From a virus: DNA of 43,724 bases. Location: IMG/VR virus record IMGVR_UViG_3300020470_005312, positions 1 to 43,724 of that record. One strand, given 5' to 3'. A program made the translations under genes and the position numbers. Below the pieces are notes generated by a model. It saw only the letters and a list, made by a program, of their open reading frames with translations. It ran no database searches and was not told the DNA's origin. Numbering within the stretch: the first letter of the stretch is position 1; the number at the start of each line of letters is the position of its first letter. This document shows positions 26,713 through 35,067 of this stretch, one piece after another.

Positions 26713-27385
26713 TTTTATTTATAGTCATTATGATAGTATCAGGTTTTAATCCGTCTAATTGACAAGAAACTTGTTTTATGATATCACCATAACCAACATC
26801 TCCTGGTACGGTTACACAATGGGAAGTATCATCAACATTACGAATCATACCTCCCTTAAGAAACATAATTAAATCATCATCTTTTTTGTTATTAATTACA
26901 TCAATATCATTTATAGTTTCAATAGTCAGTTTACAATTTGCAAATTCATAGACCTTTGACTTTTCAGATTCTGGTTCTTCAATCCATAAACATTTTTCAT
27001 CTTTCAATGATTCGAATGTACTATCCTCGTAAGGTTTAGCAGACCGACCATATTTATCGTTCAATCTAACCAAGTCGTGTTTTTCAACAGGAGTTTCTAT
27101 CTCAAAAAGAGAAATACCACCATCTGACAAAGCTTTTGTCGAATGAAACAATCCTCTTCTAATCATTACTTTTCCTACTGATTCTATAACACGACTATCG
27201 GCTAAAAATGAAACTTCAGCTTTTCCATCCAATACTACCAATCCAGTAGTTTTTTTGGGATGACAATGCATAGAAGTTTGATGGCCTTTCTTTATATGCA
27301 AGAACCACAATCCGACATCTTCATTTTGGTAGGCCAAGTATTCGTGACCCCAAGGCTTTTTAACTACGGTCTTGTCGTATGACAT
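26705..27385 (-). CDS. Cupin protein, mannose-6-phosphate-isomerase/GMP type II-like, 226 aa
   Basis: Begins with V-V-K-K-P-W-G-H-E, the signature at the start of the type II phosphomannose isomerase domain. Metal-site histidines are visible at H40 and H42 and again at H81 (G-L-F-H-S-T). The Glu usual after the H-x-H pair is not obvious (T46/T47 there), so activity may differ. The second half (about 140-225) looks like a degenerate second cupin. If active it would supply mannose-6-phosphate toward GDP-mannose, the substrate of the Gmd gene nearby. No mannose-1-phosphate guanylyltransferase was seen in the window. Confidence 0.75.
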   Translation of the reverse strand: MSYDKTVVKKPWGHEYLAYQNEDVGLWFLHIKKGHQTSMHCHPKKTTGLVVLDGKAEVSFLADSRVIESVGKVMIRRGLFHSTKALSDGGISLFEIETPVEKHDLVRLNDKYGRSAKPYEDSTFESLKDEKCLWIEEPESEKSKVYEFANCKLTIETINDIDVINNKKDDDLIMFLKGGMIRNVDDTSHCVTVPGDVGYGDIIKQVSCQLDGLKPDTIIMTINKND

Positions 27386-27387
27386 AA

Positions 27388-27921
27388 TTAAACCCTTGCA
27401 TTGTAAATGTCAAATGCAGCTAACATCCATGGACCCATCCACTTATAATGTGGACAAGTAACAAGATTGTTTGACACAACTGCTGGTGCATCTACGAAGT
27501 TCCCACCTGAATTAATTAAATCATCTTTAATACTATAGTAACCTGAAACATCACGACCTTCTGTTATCTTTGCAGATATTAACAATTGTCCACCGTGACA
27601 TATACAAGCTATAGTTTTATCTCTACTATCCCAATCACTAATAAAATCTAAAACTTGTTGTTCTTGTCTTAATTTTTCTAGTGATTTAACACCACCTGGA
27701 ATGATTAAGAAGTCATACTCATCCATTATACTATCATAATCAGTATGTAATTCATCAACCGTTCTTGTACTTTCCATATAAGTTCCAAGAATACCGTGAA
27801 TTTTACCTTTAACATTTGACATAATGTCAACTTCAAAACCTTCTTCTAAAGCTCTGTAGTATGGATATATCACTTCGTGGTCTTGGTATTTTTCCCAAGT
27901 TACAATTAACGCTTTTTTCAT
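27388..27921 (-). CDS. DJ-1/PfpI family protein, 177 aa
   Basis: Class I glutamine-amidotransferase-like fold. K-A-L-I-V-T starts the first strand, E16 corresponds to the conserved acid, and D-F-L-I-I-P-G-G (70-77) is the oxyanion strand. A-C-I-C-H-G-G (105-111) holds the nucleophile elbow, with C108 before H109. Members are glyoxalases/deglycases, chaperones or proteases. The end H-Y-K-W-M-G-P-W-M is unusual. SD AGGAG lies 10 bases upstream in a 28-base gap. Its place inside a sugar operon hints at handling reactive dicarbonyl or sugar intermediates, which is inference. Confidence 0.82.
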   Translation of the reverse strand: MKKALIVTWEKYQDHEVIYPYYRALEEGFEVDIMSNVKGKIHGILGTYMESTRTVDELHTDYDSIMDEYDFLIIPGGVKSLEKLRQEQQVLDFISDWDSRDKTIACICHGGQLLISAKITEGRDVSGYYSIKDDLINSGGNFVDAPAVVSNNLVTCPHYKWMGPWMLAAFDIYNARV

Positions 27922-27949
27922 TTTCTATTTTCTCCTATTATTATTATAT

Positions 27950-28906
27950 TTACCATATAAAGTTGTTTCTATAAAAATCTACTATCTCATCAATTTCATC
28001 ATCAAAATTTGCTTTAGGTTTCCACCCAAGATTCCTTAATTTAGAATCATCTATAGAATATCTCAAATCAGCACCAGGCCGTTCATATTTGAAATCTACA
28101 TAATCTTCTATAGAATATACGGAATCTTTATGATACGAGTCAAGTATTTTCTTTACTGTATCTAAATTAGATTGTTCAAAATTACTTGATATATTATAAA
28201 TCTCATTAGTTTCTCCACTCTCAATTATAGTGATAATACCATTAGCCGTATCTTTAGCATGTAACCATATTCTTGTTGGAGTACCACCCTCGTGTAAACT
28301 TATTTTTTTACCAACTTCTAAAAATTGACAAGTCTTTGGAACTAATTTTTCTATGTATTGACCAGCCCCATAATTATTTGTGGGTCTTACAATCACATAA
28401 GGTACATCATAAGTTCTATTCCAAGCAAGTATCAATTGGTCTGCGGCCGCTTTGGTAGCAGAATAAGGGTTACTTGGTTTAAGTAAATCTTTTTCAGTAT
28501 GAGCACCGTTGATGATATCACCATATACTTCATCAGTACTGAAATGTAAAAGGATAGGCATTTTATAATGTTTTCTTTTTCTTATTAACTCCAATAAATT
28601 CCTAACCCCATTAATATTAGAATGTACAAATTCATCACTATTTACAATAGAATTGTCTACATGTGTTTCAGCCGCTGTATTAATAATATAATCACAATCA
28701 TATAACCAATTTAATTCTGCTATATCAGCTTTTTCAAATTCAAAATTTTCATATTTTTTAAATTCACTTAATAATTTTTTATTAGCCGCGTATGTCATTT
28801 TATCAACTCCTCTAACATACCAACCTTTTTCTAAACAAGCTCTTGTTACATAGGCTCCTATAAATCCAAGACATCCCGTAACATATACTAATTTTTTACT
28901 TGACAT
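27950..28906 (-). CDS. dTDP-glucose 4,6-dehydratase-like enzyme (RmlB family), 318 aa
   Basis: Extended SDR with G11-x-x-G14-x-x-G17 and V-D-K-M-T-Y-A-A-N after the second strand, which is typical of RmlB. The active-site triad is in H-F-S-T-D-E-V-Y-G (near 121-128) with Y-S-A-T-K (near 147). R-P-T-N-N-Y-G and R-P-G-A-D-L-R-Y complete the family signature. It removes water from an NDP-hexose to give the 4-keto-6-deoxy sugar. dTDP is the usual nucleotide of the family; CDP or another cannot be excluded. The product is the type of substrate the RfbH-like enzyme needs. It overlaps the upstream gene by 11 bases. Confidence 0.9.
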   Translation of the reverse strand: MSSKKLVYVTGCLGFIGAYVTRACLEKGWYVRGVDKMTYAANKKLLSEFKKYENFEFEKADIAELNWLYDCDYIINTAAETHVDNSIVNSDEFVHSNINGVRNLLELIRKRKHYKMPILLHFSTDEVYGDIINGAHTEKDLLKPSNPYSATKAAADQLILAWNRTYDVPYVIVRPTNNYGAGQYIEKLVPKTCQFLEVGKKISLHEGGTPTRIWLHAKDTANGIITIIESGETNEIYNISSNFEQSNLDTVKKILDSYHKDSVYSIEDYVDFKYERPGADLRYSIDDSKLRNLGWKPKANFDDEIDEIVDFYRNNFIW

Positions 28907-29864
28907 TTTTAAATTCTCCTATAATATTTTCAATGGTAGATTCAATATCTTTTTCAATACCTGCCTCTATCAAGTCTCTTTGTTTTTGTCTTTTACTTTT
29001 TAATTTTATTCTTTTTTCGTAGAAATCTCTCGTCAAATCAAAGTGTTCTGAACTCGTAGCTATTTGATTTCTAATTATATATTGTTTAAAATTCATTCCA
29101 TCAAAAACCATTTTAAGGTCATTAGCAAATTCTGGATTAGAACCTCCCCAATTTCTAAATGTACCGAGTACATATGCAAAAAAAGTATCCATAGGACCAT
29201 AACCTTTCCAATGTTTAGGATACATCACAGTATCTAAAAGTTTAGAACTATGAACATCACACCATCCAGCCCACTTATAATGAGGTTCTGTATTTTCAAC
29301 TAGTTTAACATTAGTTAAATTATCATTAACTACTTTTTCAGTATTATAACAATCAATATCCTCGTGTTCTTCATATGGAATATCTTTATATTTATGATTA
29401 ACTAATACATCCCAAGAAGAATCCCACAACTTTACTACTTCAGGATTTATAATGTAGTTATCTTCTCGAATAGATTCCATAGACCTAAATATATAAAATA
29501 GTAAGGTGTTGTGAAATCTAACATTAGGACATATACTTAAGTAAGCGTCACACTCATCTTTATCTTCCACCATACCTCTAAAGGCATCTAAATGTCCCCA
29601 CATCTCATTACCTTCATATATAAAAGGTTTATAATTAGACCAATCATTAAGTTTTTCCATTGAATTAAACTTATCAATAAAAAATTGTTTATCAAGTTTA
29701 GAATTATCCCAATCAATAACTGCATCAGAAAGATTTAAAAAGAAATCAAATTGTACACTATCATTTTCTGATAAATAATAACTATTTCTTCTTAAACTTT
29801 CACATACAGAAAAACAAGAATCTATTTCCCAAGGCATACAATGTAAAAATATTCTTAATTTCAT
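28896..29864 (-). CDS. Putative GT-A-like glycosyltransferase of unknown family, 322 aa
   Basis: Not firmly recognised. It starts M-K-L-R-I-F-L-H-C-M-P-W-E with no signal peptide. Y-L-S-I-C-P-N-V-R (about 125-135) could hold a metal-binding turn. H-Y-K-W-A-G-W-C-D-V-H followed by H-W-K-G-Y-G-P-M-D-T (about 195-228) resembles the W-x-G-x-G-x-E-D catalytic loop of several GT-A enzymes, with M-D in place of E-D. The C-terminus is a charged helix. It sits between the RmlB-like and RfbH-like genes with overlaps of 11 and 1 bases, so a role in sugar transfer is likely but unproven. Confidence 0.65.
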   Translation of the reverse strand: MKLRIFLHCMPWEIDSCFSVCESLRRNSYYLSENDSVQFDFFLNLSDAVIDWDNSKLDKQFFIDKFNSMEKLNDWSNYKPFIYEGNEMWGHLDAFRGMVEDKDECDAYLSICPNVRFHNTLLFYIFRSMESIREDNYIINPEVVKLWDSSWDVLVNHKYKDIPYEEHEDIDCYNTEKVVNDNLTNVKLVENTEPHYKWAGWCDVHSSKLLDTVMYPKHWKGYGPMDTFFAYVLGTFRNWGGSNPEFANDLKMVFDGMNFKQYIIRNQIATSSEHFDLTRDFYEKRIKLKSKRQKQRDLIEAGIEKDIESTIENIIGEFKNVK

Positions 29865-31186
29865 TACAAATTTCCCATAAACTTATCAACAATAGTTTCG
29901 ATATAATCAATCTGTTCTTTAGTTATAACAGGAGATGTACCCAAAAAGAAAGTATCCGTTGTTACTTTTCTAGCATTTGGATAATCCTTAACAACCTTTT
30001 TACTATCCATTAAATGTGTGTATCCTGGATTTAACATTATGTTACCACCAAAATATTGTCTTGTCTGTATTTTAGCATCTTCTAAATAACCACATATGTC
30101 AAATCTAGTGAATGGTGCACCATCTCTAATTGTCAATGGAAATGCAAACCAACTTGGGTCTGATTTTTCCGTTGGTGTAGGTAAGTGAAAATATTCCTCA
30201 TACTTTGAAAATACATTCAATAGTAAGGAATGGTTTTCTCTTCTACGAGAGTGTATTTCATCTAACTTTTCTATCTGTGCTAATCCCATAGAAGCTTGTA
30301 GTTCAATTGGTTTTAAATTATATCCAATCTCACCATAAACATACTTATGGTCAAAAACATAATCAGGTAGTGCAGGTAACCAACACTTAAATCTTTGTTT
30401 ACAAGTTCCATTCTTTAATAAATTTGCTTCTTTACCATTACAATAACAATCTCTACCCCATTCTCTAAAACTTCTGACTATACGCTCTTCTTGTAAAGTA
30501 TTAGTAGATACAAATCCACCTTCACCCATTGTAATGTGATGTGCCGGATAAAAAGAACAACTGGCCATATCACCGAAACTCCCAAGTTCTTTACCATCAT
30601 AAGTCGAACCGAGAGCATCACAACAATCTTCCAATAACACTAAATTATATCTGTCAACTATATCCATCAACTTATCCATATTTGGTGGATTACCAAGTAC
30701 ATGTGCAAATGTAATTATTCTCGCACCACTTCTCTGTACTGCTAATTCAACCTGACTCAAGTCTAAATTTAGACTATCTAATTCAATATCGACAAATATA
30801 GGTTCAAATCCAACTTGATATATTGGATTCAATGTTGTTGGAAATCCTGCAATTGGTGTTATTACTTTTGTTCCTTTTGGAAAGTTATAATGTTTTTTGG
30901 ATGTCATAGCTAACATCATCAGAAGATTAGCACTTGAACCACTATTGGTTAATACTCCGTGATTCTTACCAAAAAATTTTGGAAATTTTCTCTCAAACTT
31001 TTGAGCGTCACCACCAAGAACTAACCACTCACTCAACAAAGATTCTACTGAACGAATATATTCATCTGATGTGAAGTAAGGACCTGAATATTGAACCCAA
31101 TGTTCTCCAGCTTTCCAATGTCTCTTTGAATGTTTTTCTGTAATATATTCATCAACTAATTTTAATATCTGTGACTTTTTATCCAT
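29864..31186 (-). CDS. RfbH/E1-like NDP-4-keto-6-deoxyhexose 3-dehydrase, 440 aa
   Basis: Member of the sugar aminotransferase fold, fold type I. The PLP lysine is replaced: F-Y-P-A-H-H-I-T-M-G-E-G-G has H216/H217 where aminotransferases have Lys. That change is diagnostic of the 3-dehydrases E1 (RfbH) and ColD. The length matches E1 (about 437 aa) better than ColD. Cysteines for E1's [2Fe-2S] cluster are present (C188/C189, C247, C249, C262), but the last spacing is 12 residues rather than about 7. E1 works with a reductase (E3) to make 3,6-dideoxy-4-ketohexoses; no E3 is in the window. It overlaps the Gmd gene by 8 bases, so the donor may be GDP- rather than CDP-linked. Confidence 0.88.
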   Translation of the reverse strand: MDKKSQILKLVDEYITEKHSKRHWKAGEHWVQYSGPYFTSDEYIRSVESLLSEWLVLGGDAQKFERKFPKFFGKNHGVLTNSGSSANLLMMLAMTSKKHYNFPKGTKVITPIAGFPTTLNPIYQVGFEPIFVDIELDSLNLDLSQVELAVQRSGARIITFAHVLGNPPNMDKLMDIVDRYNLVLLEDCCDALGSTYDGKELGSFGDMASCSFYPAHHITMGEGGFVSTNTLQEERIVRSFREWGRDCYCNGKEANLLKNGTCKQRFKCWLPALPDYVFDHKYVYGEIGYNLKPIELQASMGLAQIEKLDEIHSRRRENHSLLLNVFSKYEEYFHLPTPTEKSDPSWFAFPLTIRDGAPFTRFDICGYLEDAKIQTRQYFGGNIMLNPGYTHLMDSKKVVKDYPNARKVTTDTFFLGTSPVITKEQIDYIETIVDKFMGNL

Positions 31187-32156
31187 GTATCTCCTTTAAT
31201 TGGTATTCTATCATTTCATCTAACATAGTCTCAAATGTATATTCGTGTTCCCACCCCAAAAGACTTTTTGATTTTGTACAATCACCTTTTAGTACATCTA
31301 ATTCTTCAGGTCTTAAAAACTTTTCATCTTGAGTAACATATTCTTTCCAGTCTAAATCTAATTTACCGAATACATATTCGACTAAATCTAAAACTGTGTG
31401 AGAAACTCCAGTAGAACATACAAAATCATCTGGCTCATCGTGTTGTAATATTAACCACATCGCCTTAACATAATCTTTAGCATGTCCCCAATCTCGACTA
31501 CTATTTAAGTTACCTAATTTTAAACTTTTAGACAAGCCTTTTTTTATTTTTACTGCTTCTTTTACAACTTTATTTGTAACAAAGTTCGTTCCTCGTCTTG
31601 GTGATTCGTGATTGAATAGGATACCATTACTTAAAAATAACCCATAAGCATTTCTATAGTTCCTAACCAAATTATATCCAAATACTTTAGCACAACCATA
31701 AGGAGAAACAGGGTCAAGTGGTGTAGTTTCTCTCTGATAACCATCTTCATCTATATTATTACCAAACATTTCTGAACTCGAAGCTTGATACATTTTAGCT
31801 TTAGGACATACTAATCTTATAGCTTCTAATAAATTCATTACACCAACAGCAACTGTTTGTGCGGTGTATAGTGGTTGGTCGAATGATATTCTTACATGTG
31901 ATTGAGCTGCTAAATTATATATCTCATCAGGTTGAACCTCTTGTAATACTCTTACCAATGAAGCCATATCTGTCATATCAGCATAATATAAATTATCTTT
32001 TATTTCTTTATAAGTCCCATTAAGTCTGGCAGTTTGATTTTCGGCTACTGAATTTCTCTTTAGTATTCCATGAACTTCATATCCTTTTTCTAATAAAAAT
32101 TCAGCTAGATATGAACCATCTTGTCCATTAATTCCTGTTATTAACGCTTTTTTCAT
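31179..32156 (-). CDS. gmd: GDP-mannose 4,6-dehydratase
   Basis: Classic Gmd N-terminus A-L-I-T-G-I-N-G-Q-D-G-S-Y-L-A-E-F-L-L with V-H-G-I-L-K-R after it. N-L-A-A-Q-S-H-V (near 82), S-S-S-E-M-F-G (near 125) and P-Y-G-C-A-K (near 152) form the active site, and N-H-E-S-P-R-R-G follows. It converts GDP-mannose to GDP-4-keto-6-deoxymannose, the entry to GDP-fucose, colitose and related sugars. At 325 aa it is slightly shorter than the 350-370 aa usual. It shares an ATGA overlap with the Fcl-like gene upstream. Confidence 0.94.
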   Translation of the reverse strand: MKKALITGINGQDGSYLAEFLLEKGYEVHGILKRNSVAENQTARLNGTYKEIKDNLYYADMTDMASLVRVLQEVQPDEIYNLAAQSHVRISFDQPLYTAQTVAVGVMNLLEAIRLVCPKAKMYQASSSEMFGNNIDEDGYQRETTPLDPVSPYGCAKVFGYNLVRNYRNAYGLFLSNGILFNHESPRRGTNFVTNKVVKEAVKIKKGLSKSLKLGNLNSSRDWGHAKDYVKAMWLILQHDEPDDFVCSTGVSHTVLDLVEYVFGKLDLDWKEYVTQDEKFLRPEELDVLKGDCTKSKSLLGWEHEYTFETMLDEMIEYQLKEIHG

Positions 32157-33055
32157 TTTCTTATATTCTCATAGTTTTCTACAAACCAATTGACTGTCTT
32201 TTCAATACCCTCTTCAATAGGTGTAAATTCAAAGTCAGGCAAATATGATTTTAGTTTTGAATTATCGGATGGTTTTCTAAACTGACCTTCAGGTTTTTCT
32301 GTATCAAATACTACATTACCTTTAAAATTTAAGTTTTCAACAATTAAGTCTACCATATATCTAATAGTTATTTCGTGTGATGGACTAAATATTATTGGTT
32401 CATCTTCCTCATAATTGTCTAAAGCCCATTCAGACAATTTAGCTATATCTTCTGAATAAATAAACTCCCTTAAAGCATTTCCAGTTCCCCATACATTTAA
32501 ATCTGTACCATTCTGTTTAGCTATATAACATTTATGTATCAACATTGGCATTACATGACCTTGATGTAAATCAAAATTATCATTAGGTCCGTATATGTTG
32601 GTCGGTATGACTGATACATAATTTACACCATATTGTTCTTTGTAAGCTCTACTTTGAATGTCGACCATTCTTTTAGCATATGCATATGGATAATTAGAAT
32701 GATGTGGTTCTCCCAAATGTATTTTATTTTCTGTTAGTGGATATTCTACATCGTCAGGAAATACACAAGTAGACATAAATGAAACTACTTTTTCGACACC
32801 AACTCTTCTCGAAGCTTCTAAAACATTTAAATTCATCATCATATTATCATAAAAATATTCACCTTTATAATTCATATTACCACCAAGTCCACCAACTCTA
32901 GCGGCACAATGAATAACTTTTTTTGGTTTTAATTCTTCAAAAATAGATAATGTTGATTTCCAATCTCTCAAATCAACATCACTTGATGATAATTTTATAT
33001 TCGCATTTATTGATGAACCGACAAGACCAGTTCCACCTGTAACCATTGTAGACAT
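32153..33055 (-). CDS. fcl: GDP-L-fucose synthase-like epimerase/reductase
   Basis: SDR with M-V-T-G-G-T-G-L-V-G-S at the start, H-C-A-A-R-V-G-G-L-G-G-N (near 49), S-F-M-S-T-C-V-F-P (near 92) and the catalytic Y-A-Y-A-K-R-M (near 124). I-P-T-N-I-Y-G-P-N-D-N-F and G-T-G-N-A-L-R-E-F-I-Y are also typical of Fcl/WcaG. It epimerises at C3 and C5 and reduces C4 of the Gmd product to give GDP-L-fucose. A colitose-synthase (ColC) role is the alternative given the RfbH-like neighbour. Strong SD (AGGAGG) at 33056-33066. Confidence 0.92.
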   Translation of the reverse strand: MSTMVTGGTGLVGSSINANIKLSSSDVDLRDWKSTLSIFEELKPKKVIHCAARVGGLGGNMNYKGEYFYDNMMMNLNVLEASRRVGVEKVVSFMSTCVFPDDVEYPLTENKIHLGEPHHSNYPYAYAKRMVDIQSRAYKEQYGVNYVSVIPTNIYGPNDNFDLHQGHVMPMLIHKCYIAKQNGTDLNVWGTGNALREFIYSEDIAKLSEWALDNYEEDEPIIFSPSHEITIRYMVDLIVENLNFKGNVVFDTEKPEGQFRKPSDNSKLKSYLPDFEFTPIEEGIEKTVNWFVENYENIRK

Positions 33056-33066
33056 AAAGTCCTCCT

Positions 33067-33918
33067 TTATAACTTATTTATCGTAACCAAATCATTCAAG
33101 AAATTTTTGAATCTACCAAAAAAATTAGCATAATGTAAAGCCAATTTATAATTCTTTTCCATATATTCTTTTCTATCGTGATAATCTTTTTCTGTTAAAT
33201 TATTTATTTTTGATATTGCTTCTTCTTTTGTTTCAAATCTTATCATACCTTTCTCATCAAAATATTTATCTATGTCTTTACAACCCCAATAAATTGGAAT
33301 AGTTTTTGTTAAGAAAGCATCAACAACTTTTTCAGTAAAATATCCGTTATGAGAATGATTCTCTATTGCTATATGAAACATACTTTCATTCCACACAATT
33401 TCTTTTGCGTATAGGTCAGTATGAAAACCAGTATTAGGGTCAAAGTCATCAAGTACATCAAAAAATTTAGTAGGTACTTGTACTCTATTCCTATCATCAT
33501 ACAAATCCCATCTTAAATCGTGACCAGGTGCTTTCTTTTTAGCTCCTCTTAAAAAAGATACTTCAAATTTTTTATCTGTAGGATTTTCCATTTTAGATAT
33601 ATAATCGTCTCTTAACCAAGTTGTACCAAATGGAAAAAGAACTGCATTATCACATCTATTAATAATATCATCACTCCAAGTTAAAATTACACTAAACAAT
33701 CTGCTATTCTGAATAGCGAAGTCATGTGTACCGAAATACTCATTAGGTTCTCCTAATATCAATATGTTATGTGGATTTTTTGATATCGCATTTTCAATTT
33801 CATTTTGATTCCACCCACAAGGCCAATCATAAAAAACACTAATTGGTTTTTCTTTAACATCAGTTAATGAATTTTCAAATAATTTAGGGTCGTGAAAATT
33901 TGAAAATATTTCTAACAC
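33067..33918 (-). CDS. GT10 alpha-1,3-fucosyltransferase-like enzyme, 283 aa
   Basis: Starts with GTG, GGAG eight bases upstream. The donor-binding block near residues 178-210 reads F-H-I-A-I-E-N-H-S-H-N-G-Y-F-T-E-K, then D-A-F-L and T-I-P-I-Y-W-G. This is the hallmark of family GT10, which moves L-fucose from GDP-fucose. The preceding V-S-F-L-R-G-A-K-K region fits the linker of bacterial FutA-type enzymes. The N-terminal half is short and divergent, and no membrane tail or heptad repeats are seen. It sits directly before the Fcl-like and Gmd genes, which would supply the donor, so the three form a coherent fucosylation unit. Confidence 0.85.
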   Translation of the reverse strand: MLEIFSNFHDPKLFENSLTDVKEKPISVFYDWPCGWNQNEIENAISKNPHNILILGEPNEYFGTHDFAIQNSRLFSVILTWSDDIINRCDNAVLFPFGTTWLRDDYISKMENPTDKKFEVSFLRGAKKKAPGHDLRWDLYDDRNRVQVPTKFFDVLDDFDPNTGFHTDLYAKEIVWNESMFHIAIENHSHNGYFTEKVVDAFLTKTIPIYWGCKDIDKYFDEKGMIRFETKEEAISKINNLTEKDYHDRKEYMEKNYKLALHYANFFGRFKNFLNDLVTINKL

Positions 33919-34541
33919 TAATTTATCTCCGAATATAACTGATTTTGTTTTTCTTGTCTATCTATATCTTTTGGATGATAGAATGAAAATTGTTCTTCAG
34001 CTGGTAAATAAGTATGTTCTTTATAACCTTCTAATACCTCGTGAACAGGATTTCTCCATCTTATGTTTGAACGATTTCTCCAAATTCTACCTTGATAATC
34101 AGGAAAGTTTACCCAACCTTTTTCATTCACATTCCAACCCCACTTATTCACATGTTCTTGAGTGATACCATCAACAGTGTTAACTCGCGGCACCCAATAT
34201 AAATCTACTGTCGGATTTGCTTCTAAAATTGGTTTAAGATTCTCTATCAATGATTTATGTGGAATTTCATCAGCATCAAGATTAAATATATAATCACCTG
34301 AACACATCTCTTTTAAATAATTTTTTTGTTCTGCGAAATTTTTATTTAAATGTCTTTGTTCAAATTTAATTTCGTGAATAGAACACATTGTGTCAAATAT
34401 TTCTTTTGTTCTTTCATTATCAGAAAAATCATCAAGAATTACTATCTCATCTTCCTCGTCTTTATGTTCAACTAGAAATTCTAATAATTTCAATAAAGAA
34501 TCTGTTTCATTATGTGTCGTAATAGAATAACTAATTTTCAT
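33918..34541 (-). CDS. Small family 2 glycosyltransferase, 207 aa
   Basis: Compact GT-A domain. I-S-Y-S-I-T-T-H-N-E-T-D starts the fold, V-I-L-D-D-F-S-D-N (near 38) binds nucleotide and N-L-D-A-D-E (near 88) is the DXD metal motif. N-F-A-E-Q-K-N-Y is also typical of the family. W-R-N-P-V-H-E-V lies in the acceptor part. SD AGGAG is six bases upstream, inside the end of the preceding gene. At 207 aa it is a minimal enzyme without accessory domains. Acceptor and donor are unknown. Confidence 0.88.
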   Translation of the reverse strand: MKISYSITTHNETDSLLKLLEFLVEHKDEEDEIVILDDFSDNERTKEIFDTMCSIHEIKFEQRHLNKNFAEQKNYLKEMCSGDYIFNLDADEIPHKSLIENLKPILEANPTVDLYWVPRVNTVDGITQEHVNKWGWNVNEKGWVNFPDYQGRIWRNRSNIRWRNPVHEVLEGYKEHTYLPAEEQFSFYHPKDIDRQEKQNQLYSEIN

Positions 34542-35067
34542 TTTTTTCTCCTATTACAGATGGATTTTTCATATCAGGTAATTTTATACCAACCGTTTTA
34601 CCTTCTGATTCTGCTTTCTTTTTAGCTTTAATAACCATATCTATCTCTAATAATCCTTGTGCAAATCCATCAAAATGGATTTCTTTTTCAGTATCATACT
34701 TGGTTTTGTAAAAAGTACCATCACCTACCGGATAGTTTTTTTGTTCCTCTTCAGGAATCTGAACTAATGGAGCAAATCCCCATTTAAGGTTTTCTTTATT
34801 TTCTCCAACAGGATATAAAATACCAATGTCTAAATTTAGAACTGACGGTACCCAAACATATCCTTTAGCTTCTTTAGCCCATTTTTTTAAATTAGAATCC
34901 ATATCTTTATAAGATTCACAAGTTTCTTTAGTACCAGCCATAGAATCAGATGTAGAATAACCACAGTTAATACACTGCATTAATTCTTTACCATCATCTT
35001 TAAGAACCTGTAATTCATTTTCCCCACATAGAGGACAATCTATTATAACTTTAAAGTCTTTATCCAT
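34531..35067 (-). CDS. Zinc-ribbon protein, 178 aa
   Basis: C-P-L-C near residue 11 and C-I-N-C near residue 32 form a four-cysteine zinc ribbon at the N-terminus. The rest (about 60-175) includes W-V-P-S-V-L-N, W-G-F-A-P-L-V-Q-I and a charged helix, and is not recognised. It overlaps both the methyltransferase upstream (8 bases) and the GT2 gene downstream (11 bases). The odd placement inside the glycan island could reflect an inserted conserved phage gene. No function is proposed. Confidence 0.7.
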   Translation of the reverse strand: MDKDFKVIIDCPLCGENELQVLKDDGKELMQCINCGYSTSDSMAGTKETCESYKDMDSNLKKWAKEAKGYVWVPSVLNLDIGILYPVGENKENLKWGFAPLVQIPEEEQKNYPVGDGTFYKTKYDTEKEIHFDGFAQGLLEIDMVIKAKKKAESEGKTVGIKLPDMKNPSVIGEKNEN

